From the NCBI RefSeq assembly GCF_024648885.1, contig NZ_JANBBF010000011.1, positions 552,688 to 616,687 on the forward strand: a stretch of DNA of 64,000 bases, written 5' to 3'. Positions within the stretch are counted from its first letter, which is position 1. Every line of letters begins with the position of its first letter. The position numbers and the translations under genes were made by a program. The notes beneath the pieces were generated by a model. The model ran no database searches and had not been told where the DNA came from. It worked only from the letters and a program-made list of their open reading frames with translations. Shown one piece after another: positions 43,480-51,838 of the stretch. This stretch comes from Prauserella salsuginis (GTDB lineage Bacteria; Actinomycetota; Actinomycetes; Mycobacteriales; Pseudonocardiaceae).

Positions 43480-43701
43480 ATGTGGCTCGAGGCTGGGATC
43501 GGAAGTTATACCGGCGAGCTCATCAACGTGTCGACGTTGTCTCGGTTGCGGGTCGTGGACTACCAGGGCTCCTGGCGCGTAGAAGGCTTTCTGCCGGGCG
43601 AAACGGACGCACTGTGGCTCGCGAACGGGTACGACTCGTTCGCGGCGGCGCGCGATGCGATGCATGCAATCGCGGCAGGACTCACCCCGGAGGATCCATG
43701 A
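43480..43701 (+). CDS. Small protein after the capsid gene
   Basis: 73 residues from the ATG at 43480, two bases after the capsid stop. Compact and soluble, no recognised family. It overlaps the next start by four bases. Confidence 0.6.
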   Translation: MWLEAGIGSYTGELINVSTLSRLRVVDYQGSWRVEGFLPGETDALWLANGYDSFAAARDAMHAIAAGLTPEDP

Positions 43702-44051
43702 CATACATCGTGAAAGCGGGCTACGTCACCGCACAGACCAAGGTGGGCAAGGGCAGGGCCTACATCGACATCCCCCGCGGGGCACGTCTTCCCGACGACG
43801 TGTCCGCGGAGGAGATCGACTGGCTGCTGCGCTCCGGCCAGATCGCCGCCGACGACGGCCCGGCCGACGAGACCGCGGAGCCCGCCGGAGCGCCGGACGA
43901 TGCCGACGATGGCGCGGACGAGGTGAGCCTCGAGGACACCGACAAGGACGGCCTCGTCGCGCTGGCCGAGTCCGAGGGCGTGGACATCGACAAGCGGTGG
44001 ACCGCGGCACGCATCGCCGAGGCCATCCGCGACCACCGGAACAACAAGTAA
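43698..44051 (+). CDS. SAP-like head protein
   Basis: 117 residues from the ATG at 43698. An N-terminal small domain, an acidic linker (DDADDGADEVSLEDTD) and a C-terminal helix-turn-helix-like SAP/LEM pair (GLVALAESEGVDIDKRWT) suggest a capsid accessory or Rho-N-type protein. The exact role is unknown. Confidence 0.6.
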   Translation: MTYIVKAGYVTAQTKVGKGRAYIDIPRGARLPDDVSAEEIDWLLRSGQIAADDGPADETAEPAGAPDDADDGADEVSLEDTDKDGLVALAESEGVDIDKRWTAARIAEAIRDHRNNK

Positions 44052-44069
44052 CGGAGGTGCGGAGGTTCG

Positions 44070-44639
44070 ATGGCTGATCAACTCGCAACGGCCGAGGACC
44101 TCCGCACCCTCCTCGGCGAGGACGCAACCGGCCTCACCACAGCCGAGGCCGAGCTGCTGCTGCAGCTGGCCACCGGTGCCGTGCAGGCCGCGGCTGGGCA
44201 GTCCATCCTGCAGGCCACCGAGACCGTGGCGGTGATGGGCACGGTCGAGTCGTGGCTGTCACTGCCGAACCGCCCGGTGACCGACGTGTCGTCGGTGACC
44301 CTCGACGGCGCCGAGGTGTCGGACCACAAGCGGTTCGGCGACCGGCTGTGGCGCGCCCGCGGCTGGGCCGCCAGCGCCTATGAGCCCTCGACCGTCGAGG
44401 TGACCTACACCCACGGGTACCTGACCACCGACGCGGGCGCGCAGCTGGCACGGTCGGCGACGCTGATGGTGGCAGCGCAGATGTTCTCGAACCCGTCGAG
44501 CGCGGGCGGGTTCTCCATCGACGACTACCAGGAACAGGGCACGCCCAACTCCGACATGGCCGGCATGGTGCCGCAGCGTCTGCAGCAGGCGCTGCGACGC
44601 CAGTACGGGCCAGGCGCGCGCATGGTGAAGATCGGATGA
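44070..44639 (+). CDS. Head-to-tail adaptor
   Basis: 189 residues, ATG start. The gp6/gp15-like helical start (ATAEDLRTLLGEDATGLTTA), the SLPNRPVTDVSSVTLDG turn and VEVTYTHGYLTTD are typical of the head-tail connector below the portal. It overlaps the next gene by four bases. Confidence 0.85.
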   Translation: MADQLATAEDLRTLLGEDATGLTTAEAELLLQLATGAVQAAAGQSILQATETVAVMGTVESWLSLPNRPVTDVSSVTLDGAEVSDHKRFGDRLWRARGWAASAYEPSTVEVTYTHGYLTTDAGAQLARSATLMVAAQMFSNPSSAGGFSIDDYQEQGTPNSDMAGMVPQRLQQALRRQYGPGARMVKIG

Positions 44640-45040
44640 GCCGGGCGCTACGGCTGGCCCGTCGCGGCCAGCGGAAGGCCGAGTCGCTCATGGCCGACCA
44701 GTGCACCATCCGGCCGAACACGGGCGAAACCACCGACCCGGACACCGGCAAACTCGTGCCCACCTACGGGCCGTCGGTCTACGAGGGCCGCTGCAAGATC
44801 CAGAACCAGCGGCTGCGGTATCCCAGCGAGCCAGTGGCGGGCGAGCACCAGTGGACGGTCGCGCCGACCGAGGTGCACATCCCCGTCCGCGGCACGGCCG
44901 ATGTGGCGACCGGCCAGGTCGTGACCATCACCAGCTCGCACGACGACGACAACGTCGACCGCGAGTTCCGCATCCGGGTGGGCGACCGCAAGACCTACGG
45001 CACAGCTATCCGGCTCATCGTCGAAGAGATCACGGGGTGA
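44636..45040 (+). CDS. Head closure protein (DUF6093-like)
   Basis: 134 residues. ADQCTIRPNTGETTDPDTG, then YEGRCKIQN and ITSSHDDDNVDREFRIR are hallmarks of this actinophage stopper family, which closes the head after packaging. It sits between adaptor and tail-completion genes. Confidence 0.82.
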   Translation: MSRALRLARRGQRKAESLMADQCTIRPNTGETTDPDTGKLVPTYGPSVYEGRCKIQNQRLRYPSEPVAGEHQWTVAPTEVHIPVRGTADVATGQVVTITSSHDDDNVDREFRIRVGDRKTYGTAIRLIVEEITG

Positions 45041-45402
45041 GCGCCATGAACAACGACGTGCGCCGACTCGCCGCCGATCTGGATAAGAAGGCGGCCAGGG
45101 CCCTCCCCGCGGTGGCCGCGGTGGTGGCCAAGGGCGCGAACAACATCAAGAAGCAGATGCGGGACGAGGCCACCTCGCAAGGGTCGTACCAGCACTTCCA
45201 CCGGACCATCGGCTACGACCTGCGCAAGGGCGGGCTCGAGGCCGAGATCGGTCCGGACAAGGACAAGATGCAGGGCCCGCTCGGAAACCTGTTGTATTTC
45301 GGCACGTCCCGCAGCGGCCCCGTGCTCGACATCGACTCGGCGCCGGATGCGGAGGAGCCGAACTTTCACCGGTTCCTCGAGCAGGTCACCGAGGAGTTGT
45401 AG
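45037..45402 (+). CDS. Tail completion protein (HK97 gp10-like)
   Basis: About 121 residues from the GTG at 45037, which overlaps the previous stop; an ATG at 45046 is the alternative. Basic helical start (AADLDKKAARALPAVAAVVA), then the loop NLLYFGTSRSGP seen in gp10-like proteins. It likely joins tail to head. Confidence 0.78.
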   Translation: MSAMNNDVRRLAADLDKKAARALPAVAAVVAKGANNIKKQMRDEATSQGSYQHFHRTIGYDLRKGGLEAEIGPDKDKMQGPLGNLLYFGTSRSGPVLDIDSAPDAEEPNFHRFLEQVTEEL

Positions 45403-45810
45403 GTGACTCACTACGACGAGGTCGCAGCCCTGCTGGACGCGACCGGATTCACCGTGCACAAAGGACACGTGCCGGACAGCCCCGAGTTGCCGTACGCGGT
45501 GCTGTGGTGGCCCGGAGTAGGCCGCCGTTCCCGCAACACACTGGCCGGATCCTCGGGCCGCTTGGACGTGTCGTTCCGCATCACCTCCATCGGACTCACC
45601 GACGTCGCGGTGCGGATCGTCGCCGAGGCGATGCAGAACGCCGTCCTCGACGCGTATCTCACCGTCGACGGGTGGGTCACTCACCAGATTCTGCACCGCG
45701 GCACAGACGTGCCGATCCAGGAAGACCGCGCCGTGACCGACACGGCGTCGGGCCGGCATCCGCTCTACACCGTCGACGCGTATCGGCTGGCTGCAGAGCG
45801 CGAACAGTAG
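45403..45810 (+). CDS. Tail terminator protein
   Basis: 135 residues, GTG directly after the previous stop. SPELPYAVLWWPG with the strand RLDVSFRITSIGLTDVAVR matches the small alpha/beta tail-terminator family that ends tail-tube growth. Position before the tube gene agrees. Confidence 0.8.
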   Translation: MTHYDEVAALLDATGFTVHKGHVPDSPELPYAVLWWPGVGRRSRNTLAGSSGRLDVSFRITSIGLTDVAVRIVAEAMQNAVLDAYLTVDGWVTHQILHRGTDVPIQEDRAVTDTASGRHPLYTVDAYRLAAEREQ

Positions 45811-45822
45811 GAGGACACCGCC

Positions 45823-45990
45823 ATGCAGTGGGTAGAGCTCGAACACGACAAGACGAAGCGGCGCCACAAGTTCCCGAAGACCACGGGCGCGGTGGCGAGC
45901 GCGAAGCGGCGCGGCTGGTCCGAGCCGAAGAACACCGCCGACAAGGCCGCGGGCAAGGAAACCCCGGCGCCGACCACCGCCGCCAAGTAA
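45823..45990 (+). CDS. Small basic protein before the tail tube
   Basis: 55 residues from the ATG at 45823, behind GGAGGA. Lys-rich (KTKRRHKFPKTTGAVASAKR), ends PAPTTAAK. Genes of this size and charge commonly lie here in actinophages. Function unknown. Confidence 0.7.
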   Translation: MQWVELEHDKTKRRHKFPKTTGAVASAKRRGWSEPKNTADKAAGKETPAPTTAAK

Positions 45991-46028
45991 CCCCGCAACA
46001 CCTGCGTCTCCTGGGAGGGTGACCGACA

Positions 46029-46517
46029 TTGTCCGACATCATCACTGACGGCAAGACCAAGGTCTGGGAAGTCCCGGCCATCGCCGACGTCACCGCGCCG
46101 ACGGTGACCGAGCTCGACGCCGGTCAACAGCTCGAGAACCGCATGACGCCGGACGGGCTGGCCGGGTTCGAGCCGGAAACGGCCGACGTGGACAACACCG
46201 CGCTCAGCTCCACGTTCGACACCAGGCTGCCCGGGCGCGCGTCGTGGTCGAACACGCAGCTGATCCTGAAGAAGCAGTCCGGCACCGACGAGGTGTACGA
46301 CACGTTGGTGCGCGACTACGACACCCACATCGTCGTCCGCCGCGGCACGAACGCCAGCGACGCGTGGGCCGCCGACGACGAGGTCGAGGTGTACCCGGTT
46401 CGGTGCGGCCAGGTTAGCAACAACCCGCCCGAGGCTAACTCGGTGCAGCGCTACACCGTCCCGGTGAAGGTCACCGGCGACCCGGAGATCCGCGCCGTCG
46501 TCACCACGGCTGCCTGA
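46029..46517 (+). CDS. Major tail (tube) protein
   Basis: 162 residues with a TTG start preceded by GGGAGGGTGA. A beta-rich tube protein (DNTALSSTFDTRLPGRASWS, VEVYPVRCGQVSNNPPEANS). Position between tail terminator and tail chaperones supports the call. Confidence 0.85.
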   Translation: MSDIITDGKTKVWEVPAIADVTAPTVTELDAGQQLENRMTPDGLAGFEPETADVDNTALSSTFDTRLPGRASWSNTQLILKKQSGTDEVYDTLVRDYDTHIVVRRGTNASDAWAADDEVEVYPVRCGQVSNNPPEANSVQRYTVPVKVTGDPEIRAVVTTAA

Positions 46518-46595
46518 TCTGCCTATCTCCCCGCCGCCGGCTCCCCCGGCGGCCGGCGGCGGGGCCCTACCAACCACGTCGGGGAGAAGTCGGGA

Positions 46596-47231
46596 GTGTC
46601 GGGAATGGACATCGAAGAAGTGCGGCAGCGGATGCGGCAGGCCCAGCGGGCCGAAACGTCGGTGCCGATCTGTCTGCGCGGCGACCTCGTCGCCGAGTGG
46701 GAGGATCTGAACCGGCAGCTGCAGGAGCGGCAGAAGCAGCCGCGGGACTCGCTCGACGACGACGGCGGCATGCACCTGGCTGAACGGATGCAGGCCCTGT
46801 CCGACGAGATGCGCGACGCGACGGTGACGCTGCGGTTCCGCGCCATGCCGCGCCGAGACTGGTTCGCCAAGCTCGCCAAGCACCCACCGCGCGACGGCAA
46901 CCAGTTCGACAAGGCCCTCGGTCTGAACCAGGACGCGTTCTTCGAGGACGTGATCCCCCGGTGCCTCGTGGAGCCAGAGCTCGACGCCGCCGAGCTCGCC
47001 GAGTTGCTCGACGTGCTGTCCGGCGCGCAGTACCAGGCCATCACGAACGCGGTATGGGGCATCAACGGCAGCGAGGTGAGCGTCCCTTTCTCGCCGATCG
47101 CCTCGCGCATGACAGCGTCCTCCGACGCGACGTCGAGGCAGCAACCCGAGCAGGCGTCTCCATCCGCCGGTGGAACGGGTGGGAACCGGAAGAAGTCACG
47201 CTCCACGAGTACGACGAAGAAGGCCGGCTGA
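46596..47231 (+). CDS. Tail assembly chaperone, unshifted product
   Basis: 211 residues from the GTG at 46596 (GGGGAGAAG ahead; an ATG lies at 46605). A helical gpG-like protein (AEWEDLNRQLQERQKQ; FDKALGLNQDAFFEDVIPRC) that coats the tape measure during tail assembly. At 47084-47090 the in-frame heptamer C CCT TTC allows a -1 shift into the next frame. Without the shift the protein ends in a Ser/Thr/Lys-rich tail. Confidence 0.85.
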   Translation: MSGMDIEEVRQRMRQAQRAETSVPICLRGDLVAEWEDLNRQLQERQKQPRDSLDDDGGMHLAERMQALSDEMRDATVTLRFRAMPRRDWFAKLAKHPPRDGNQFDKALGLNQDAFFEDVIPRCLVEPELDAAELAELLDVLSGAQYQAITNAVWGINGSEVSVPFSPIASRMTASSDATSRQQPEQASPSAGGTGGNRKKSRSTSTTKKAG

Positions 47232-47485
47232 CCCGGTCGGTGACGACCTGCGAGTCGGAGTGGGACGAGGACTCGCGGGCCCACGTACTGGCCCTGCTGG
47301 CCGTGGAGGAGCAGACCTGCCGCTGCGGCGGCTACCTCCCGGAAACGTCCGACCCGGCCAACGAGGGCCGCTACACCGCGTCACCGCCGGTGCGGTGCTA
47401 CCGGTGCGAAGTTCTCCATGCCCACATGCAGAGCTACGACAAGCCGGATCCCGCGTGGGTGGCGTGGCCAGTGGAAAAGCGTTAG
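47090..47485 (+). CDS. Tail assembly chaperone, -1 frameshift extension
   Basis: The frame one base back from the chaperone is open from 47090 to 47485 and gives 131 residues, so the shifted product would be about 296. The extension has conserved-looking text (VSIRRWNGWEPEEVTLHEYD) and two CxxC pairs (CRCGG, CYRC). This is the gpG-T arrangement of lambda-like tails. The slippery site is 47084-47090. Confidence 0.8.
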   Translation, partial: LADRLAHDSVLRRDVEAATRAGVSIRRWNGWEPEEVTLHEYDEEGRLTRSVTTCESEWDEDSRAHVLALLAVEEQTCRCGGYLPETSDPANEGRYTASPPVRCYRCEVLHAHMQSYDKPDPAWVAWPVEKR

Positions 47486-47673
47486 CGGGCTCGCCACAGG
47501 TAGAAGCCGAGGCCTCCAGCGGTAAGGGCGCCGACGACCACGAGCCCGACAACTGTCGGCATCGCGACCAGCGCGGCGACGCCGAACGCGGCGATCAGGA
47601 GCGCTGGGATGAGACCCACCAGGTAGGAGCTGAGGCCCTTCGCTTGTTCGGTCCATCGGTTCAGCGTGCTCAT
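47482..47673 (-). CDS. Antisense small two-helix membrane protein
   Basis: 63 residues on the minus strand between the tail chaperones and the tape measure. I chose the ATG at 47673, with GGGAGGG just ahead; an upstream ATG at 47709 lacks a good ribosome site. A polar start (TLNRWTEQAKG) precedes two helices (YLVGLIPALLIAAFGVAALV, VVGLVVVGALTAGGLGFYLW). Its strand is opposite to all late genes, so it can be expressed in the lysogen. It is a moron candidate. Confidence 0.65.
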   Translation of the reverse strand: MSTLNRWTEQAKGLSSYLVGLIPALLIAAFGVAALVAMPTVVGLVVVGALTAGGLGFYLWRAR

Positions 47674-47740
47674 CTGCCCTCCCAGGTCTGCTCTCGGATT
47701 GTCCGCCATGTCCGTAATTCTCGCCAGGGGGTGACACACA

Positions 47741-50700
47741 GTGGCTGACCGGTCGATTTCCGTCACTCTCAAGGCGAACATTGCCGGGTATATGGCGGCG
47801 CTGAAGACTGCAGGCCGTCAAACGAGGGACCTGAACGACCGGCTGGTCCAGAACCGGCAGGCCACAGAGGCTGTGGGCCGCGGGCTCGTCGGGTTCGGCA
47901 CGGCCGTGGTGGGCGGCATGGCGCTGGCCACGAAGGCGGCGATCGACTGGGAGTCCGCGTGGGCTGGCGTCACCAAGACAGTCGACGGGTCCGAGTCGCA
48001 GATGGCTGCGCTCGAGGCCCGGCTGCGGGACATGGCTACCGAGCTGCCCGCTACGCACGAGGAGATCGCCTCCGTCGCGGAGGCGGCCGGGCAACTGGGC
48101 GTGCAGCGCGAGTCGGTCGCCGGGTTCACCCGCACCATGATCGACCTGGGCAACACCACGAACCTAACGGCTGAGGAAGCAGCCTCGGCCATGGCCCAGT
48201 TCGGCAACGTCATGGGCACGTCCCAGGACGACGTGGACCGGCTCGGCTCGGCGCTTGTCGCCCTGGGTAACAACTCGGCCACCACCGAGGCCGACATCCT
48301 CGAGATGTCGCAGCGTCTTGCCGGGGCGGGCAATCTCATCGGTGCGACTGAGTCAGACATCCTCGCCATGTCGGCCGCGCTGGCCTCGGTCGGCATCCGC
48401 GCGGAGGCCGGCGGCGGATCCATGTCGCGGGTAATGCAGCAGATCCACACTGCCGTGTCGGAGGGCGGCGAGGCTGTCCAGGGGTTCGCCGACGTGGCCG
48501 GCATGTCGGCCGACGAGTTCAGCAACCGCTGGTCAGACGACCCTGTCGAGGCGATCAACTCGTTCGTCCTCGGCCTCAACAATGTGGAGGCATCCGGCGG
48601 CAACGTCGTGGGCGTGCTGTCCGACCTCGGCATCCGCAGCACCGAGGACGTGCGCACCATCCTGGGCCTCAAGGGCGCCACCGACTTGTTGTCCGACTCG
48701 CTCGGCATCGCGGCCGAAGGGTGGGAAGAGAACACAGCCCTGTCGGAAGAGGCACAGCAGCGTTACGACACCGCAGCGTCGCAGATCCAGGTCGCATGGA
48801 ACACGATCAAGGACGCTGCCATCGATGTTGGCGCGGCCATCATGCCGGTCGTGTCCAGCGTCGCAGGAACAGTCGGCGATCTGGCGCGTGCGTTCTCCTC
48901 GCTGCCCGACCCAGTGAAGGGAGCGCTCGGCGTTCTCGGCAGCGTGGCGGGCGTGGCATCACTGGCCGCAGGTGGGTTGATGCTGATGCTTCCTCGCATT
49001 CGTGACACCCGCGACGCCATCCGCGACCTTGGACTCACGGGCGACAGGGCCCAGGGGCGAGTACGCAGGCTCGGCCGCTCGATGCGCACAGCATCCGTGG
49101 CCGCCGCGGGGCTTGGTGCCGCAGCGGTCGGCATTGACGCCATCTTCGGAAGCCGGACGCTCGAACACAACCTGGAAGCACTCACGGTTGGCCTGGAGCG
49201 CTGGGCCACGCAGAGCAAACTTAGCGGCGAAGCGGCGCGTTTCCTGGGTGACAATGCCGAGGATCTGTCGTCCGATTTCGAACAGATCGGCTCGTGGGCG
49301 AACTTTGCTGCACGCCCGGCTCAGGCCCTCGGCGAGACTCTGTTCGGGTGGGCAGGTGTCACCAGCTCGATCGGTGACGCCGAGAAGCGTGTGCAGAGCC
49401 TCGGCCAGGCGCTCGCGCAGCTCGTCGAAGAAGGGGACGCAGACGTCGCGGCTGCCGCGTTCGAGCGCATCGCGAAGGTCGCCGGAGATGCCGGTGTTTC
49501 CACCGAGCGCGTGCGCGAACTGATGCCAGAGTATGCCGCGGCACTCGAAGTGGCGGGCGACGAGGCGAGTAACTCGGCTGGCAAGCAGGGCGAGTTCGCC
49601 GAGGGCGTGGGCGATGCCAAGTCGGAGACCGAGCAGGCCACCGACGCGCTGCAGGAGTACGCCGATCAGCAGCGGGCAATGGTCGACCCCGTCTTCGCGC
49701 TGCAGAACGCGCTACGGCGGCAGGAGGAGGCCCAGCAGGACCTGGACGAGTCGATCCGGACGCACGGTCCGAACTCGGAGCAGGCGCGCACGGCTCAGTG
49801 GGCCCTGGCCGAGGCGATCTCCGGTGTCGAGCAGGCCGCGCTGGACGGTGACATCTCGTTCGATGCCTTCAAGACGAAGCTGCAGCAGTGGGTCGAGCAG
49901 GGCAAGATCAACCAGGCGACGGCCGACACGCTCAAGGAGCGGGTGAAGACCCTCCGCGAGGAGGCCGAGGACTACCGCGGTCCGTATGACGCCACGTTCA
50001 ATGCCAACACCGGGCAGGCGCGCGAGAAGATCCGCAGTCTGAACGAGCTGCTCGACATGTGGGACGGCAAGGAATCGACGGCGTACGCCAAGTTGATCCC
50101 ACAGATGCTCGCGCCGGACTACCAGGGCAGCAACACCGGCCTGTACAACTTCAACTTCCCCGGCGGCGCGACCGGCGGCACGATCACGCGCTCAGGCATC
50201 AAGCGGTACGCCGGCGGCGGGACGATCGTCGGGCCGGGCACGGGCACCTCGGACAGCATCCCCGCGTTCGCCGAGGGTGGGCCGCTACTCGTGAGCAACG
50301 GCGAGTTCATCTCTACGGACGCGTCGCGGCGTCGCAACGAGGCTGCGTTGATCGCCGGGAACCGTGGGGCAACCCTGGTGCCCGTCGGCGGGGACGGGGC
50401 GAGCGCAGTCGGCGAGCGTGACGCGGCGCTGCAGGACATGCGCCAGACGTTGCAGACCGTCGCCGACAGCGAGGACGCGTGGAACACCGCGCTCAACGAG
50501 AACTCCGACGCGTTGGAACGTTCCGAGACCTTGGCGGGCAGCCTGGTCGACGTCGTCACCCGCACCGGCAACGTCGCGGGAGACAGCGACGCGGCCTACG
50601 GCCGGTTCTCGACACGGCTGACCCAGTGGGACGGCCAGGCGCGGCGCACTCAGGCGCGGGCCGACGCACTCGCCGGGCGGGTCGTGAATCTCCGGGGCGA

Positions 50701-51832
50701 GGCCGAGGACTACCAGGGCGGATACGACGCCACCCTGACGGCGAACACCCACCCGGCGCAGCGGGCCATCCGCGAGGGCGTCGGGGTGATGAACGACTAC
50801 CTCGACCGGCTCAACAACACCACCGTCAAGATCGGCGCCCAGTTCGATTTCGGACAGTCGGGCGGCGGTGTCGGCTCGGTGAACGTCTCCTACGGCCTGG
50901 CCGACGGCGGCCCCGTCGTGGGCCCTGGCGGCCCGACGGACGACCAGGTGCCGCTATGGGGATCGAACGGCGAGTACATGATCCGGGCGGCGGCCGTGTC
51001 GAAGTACGGCCGCGGGTTCCTCGACATGGTCAACGCCGGCAAGTACCGCGACGGCGGCCTGATCGAGCCGCGGCGCCGCACGACCTACCGGCCGTCCGAT
51101 ACGTTCGGCTCGGCGCTTGAGGGCGGCGACATGCTCGGCGACCTGTTCGAGGCCACCGAGGACATCCTGGCGCGTGGCGCCTCCGAGTGGGCCTCGAGCC
51201 TCGTGTCGTCGGCGGGATCCGGCGGCGGGGCTGGTGTGGCGCGGTGGCGCAGCGTGGCGGCACGGGCGCTGGCCTATACCGGCTCGCCGATGTCGTGGCT
51301 GCCCTCGCTCATGCGGCGCATGAACCAGGAGTCCGGCGGCAACGCGGCGGCGTTCAACGACTGGGACATCAACGCCATCAACGGCGTCCCGTCGCAGGGG
51401 TTGATGCAGACCATCCCGCCGACGTTCTACGGCTACGCCGGTGAGCTCGCGCCGCGGGGGATCCTGGATCCGTTCGCGAACATCGTCGCGGCGATCCGCT
51501 ACACCGTCGACCGGTACGGAAGCGGACCCGCCGGGTGGAACCGGCCCGGCGGCTACGACGAGGGAGGCATGGCCAGCGGCGTCGGCATGATGGCCAAGCG
51601 CACGATCGAGCCCGAACGCGTGCTGTCGCCGCGGCAGACCGCGTCGTTCGAGCAGCTGGTGCGCGTCCTCGACCGTGGCGGCGCCGGCGGCAGTGGCCGG
51701 GGCCCGCAGACGATGCGCATCGTCAGCGGCCGGCTGGCGATCGAACAGGACCGCCAGGGTGGCCTGGTCGCAATGATGCGCGACGTAGTGGCGCAAGAAC
51801 TGTCCGACGAGCGTGCATTCCGCGGGAGGTGA
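47741..51832 (+). CDS. Tape measure protein with C-terminal lytic transglycosylase domain
   Basis: 1363 residues, GTG start. It sets tail length and helps DNA entry. The N-terminal TP901 core (about 90-330; MATELPATHEEIASVAEAAG) precedes hydrophobic patches near residues 370-420. Two related segments occur later: EAEDYRGPYDATFNANTGQA (about 744) and EAEDYQGGYDATLTANTHPA (about 986). The SLT domain is at about 1180-1275 with catalytic Glu1197 in MNQESGGN and SQGLMQTIPPTFYGYA. It should open peptidoglycan at infection. Confidence 0.94.
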   Translation: MADRSISVTLKANIAGYMAALKTAGRQTRDLNDRLVQNRQATEAVGRGLVGFGTAVVGGMALATKAAIDWESAWAGVTKTVDGSESQMAALEARLRDMATELPATHEEIASVAEAAGQLGVQRESVAGFTRTMIDLGNTTNLTAEEAASAMAQFGNVMGTSQDDVDRLGSALVALGNNSATTEADILEMSQRLAGAGNLIGATESDILAMSAALASVGIRAEAGGGSMSRVMQQIHTAVSEGGEAVQGFADVAGMSADEFSNRWSDDPVEAINSFVLGLNNVEASGGNVVGVLSDLGIRSTEDVRTILGLKGATDLLSDSLGIAAEGWEENTALSEEAQQRYDTAASQIQVAWNTIKDAAIDVGAAIMPVVSSVAGTVGDLARAFSSLPDPVKGALGVLGSVAGVASLAAGGLMLMLPRIRDTRDAIRDLGLTGDRAQGRVRRLGRSMRTASVAAAGLGAAAVGIDAIFGSRTLEHNLEALTVGLERWATQSKLSGEAARFLGDNAEDLSSDFEQIGSWANFAARPAQALGETLFGWAGVTSSIGDAEKRVQSLGQALAQLVEEGDADVAAAAFERIAKVAGDAGVSTERVRELMPEYAAALEVAGDEASNSAGKQGEFAEGVGDAKSETEQATDALQEYADQQRAMVDPVFALQNALRRQEEAQQDLDESIRTHGPNSEQARTAQWALAEAISGVEQAALDGDISFDAFKTKLQQWVEQGKINQATADTLKERVKTLREEAEDYRGPYDATFNANTGQAREKIRSLNELLDMWDGKESTAYAKLIPQMLAPDYQGSNTGLYNFNFPGGATGGTITRSGIKRYAGGGTIVGPGTGTSDSIPAFAEGGPLLVSNGEFISTDASRRRNEAALIAGNRGATLVPVGGDGASAVGERDAALQDMRQTLQTVADSEDAWNTALNENSDALERSETLAGSLVDVVTRTGNVAGDSDAAYGRFSTRLTQWDGQARRTQARADALAGRVVNLRGEAEDYQGGYDATLTANTHPAQRAIREGVGVMNDYLDRLNNTTVKIGAQFDFGQSGGGVGSVNVSYGLADGGPVVGPGGPTDDQVPLWGSNGEYMIRAAAVSKYGRGFLDMVNAGKYRDGGLIEPRRRTTYRPSDTFGSALEGGDMLGDLFEATEDILARGASEWASSLVSSAGSGGGAGVARWRSVAARALAYTGSPMSWLPSLMRRMNQESGGNAAAFNDWDINAINGVPSQGLMQTIPPTFYGYAGELAPRGILDPFANIVAAIRYTVDRYGSGPAGWNRPGGYDEGGMASGVGMMAKRTIEPERVLSPRQTASFEQLVRVLDRGGAGGSGRGPQTMRIVSGRLAIEQDRQGGLVAMMRDVVAQELSDERAFRGR

Positions 51833-51838
51833 TGTTCT

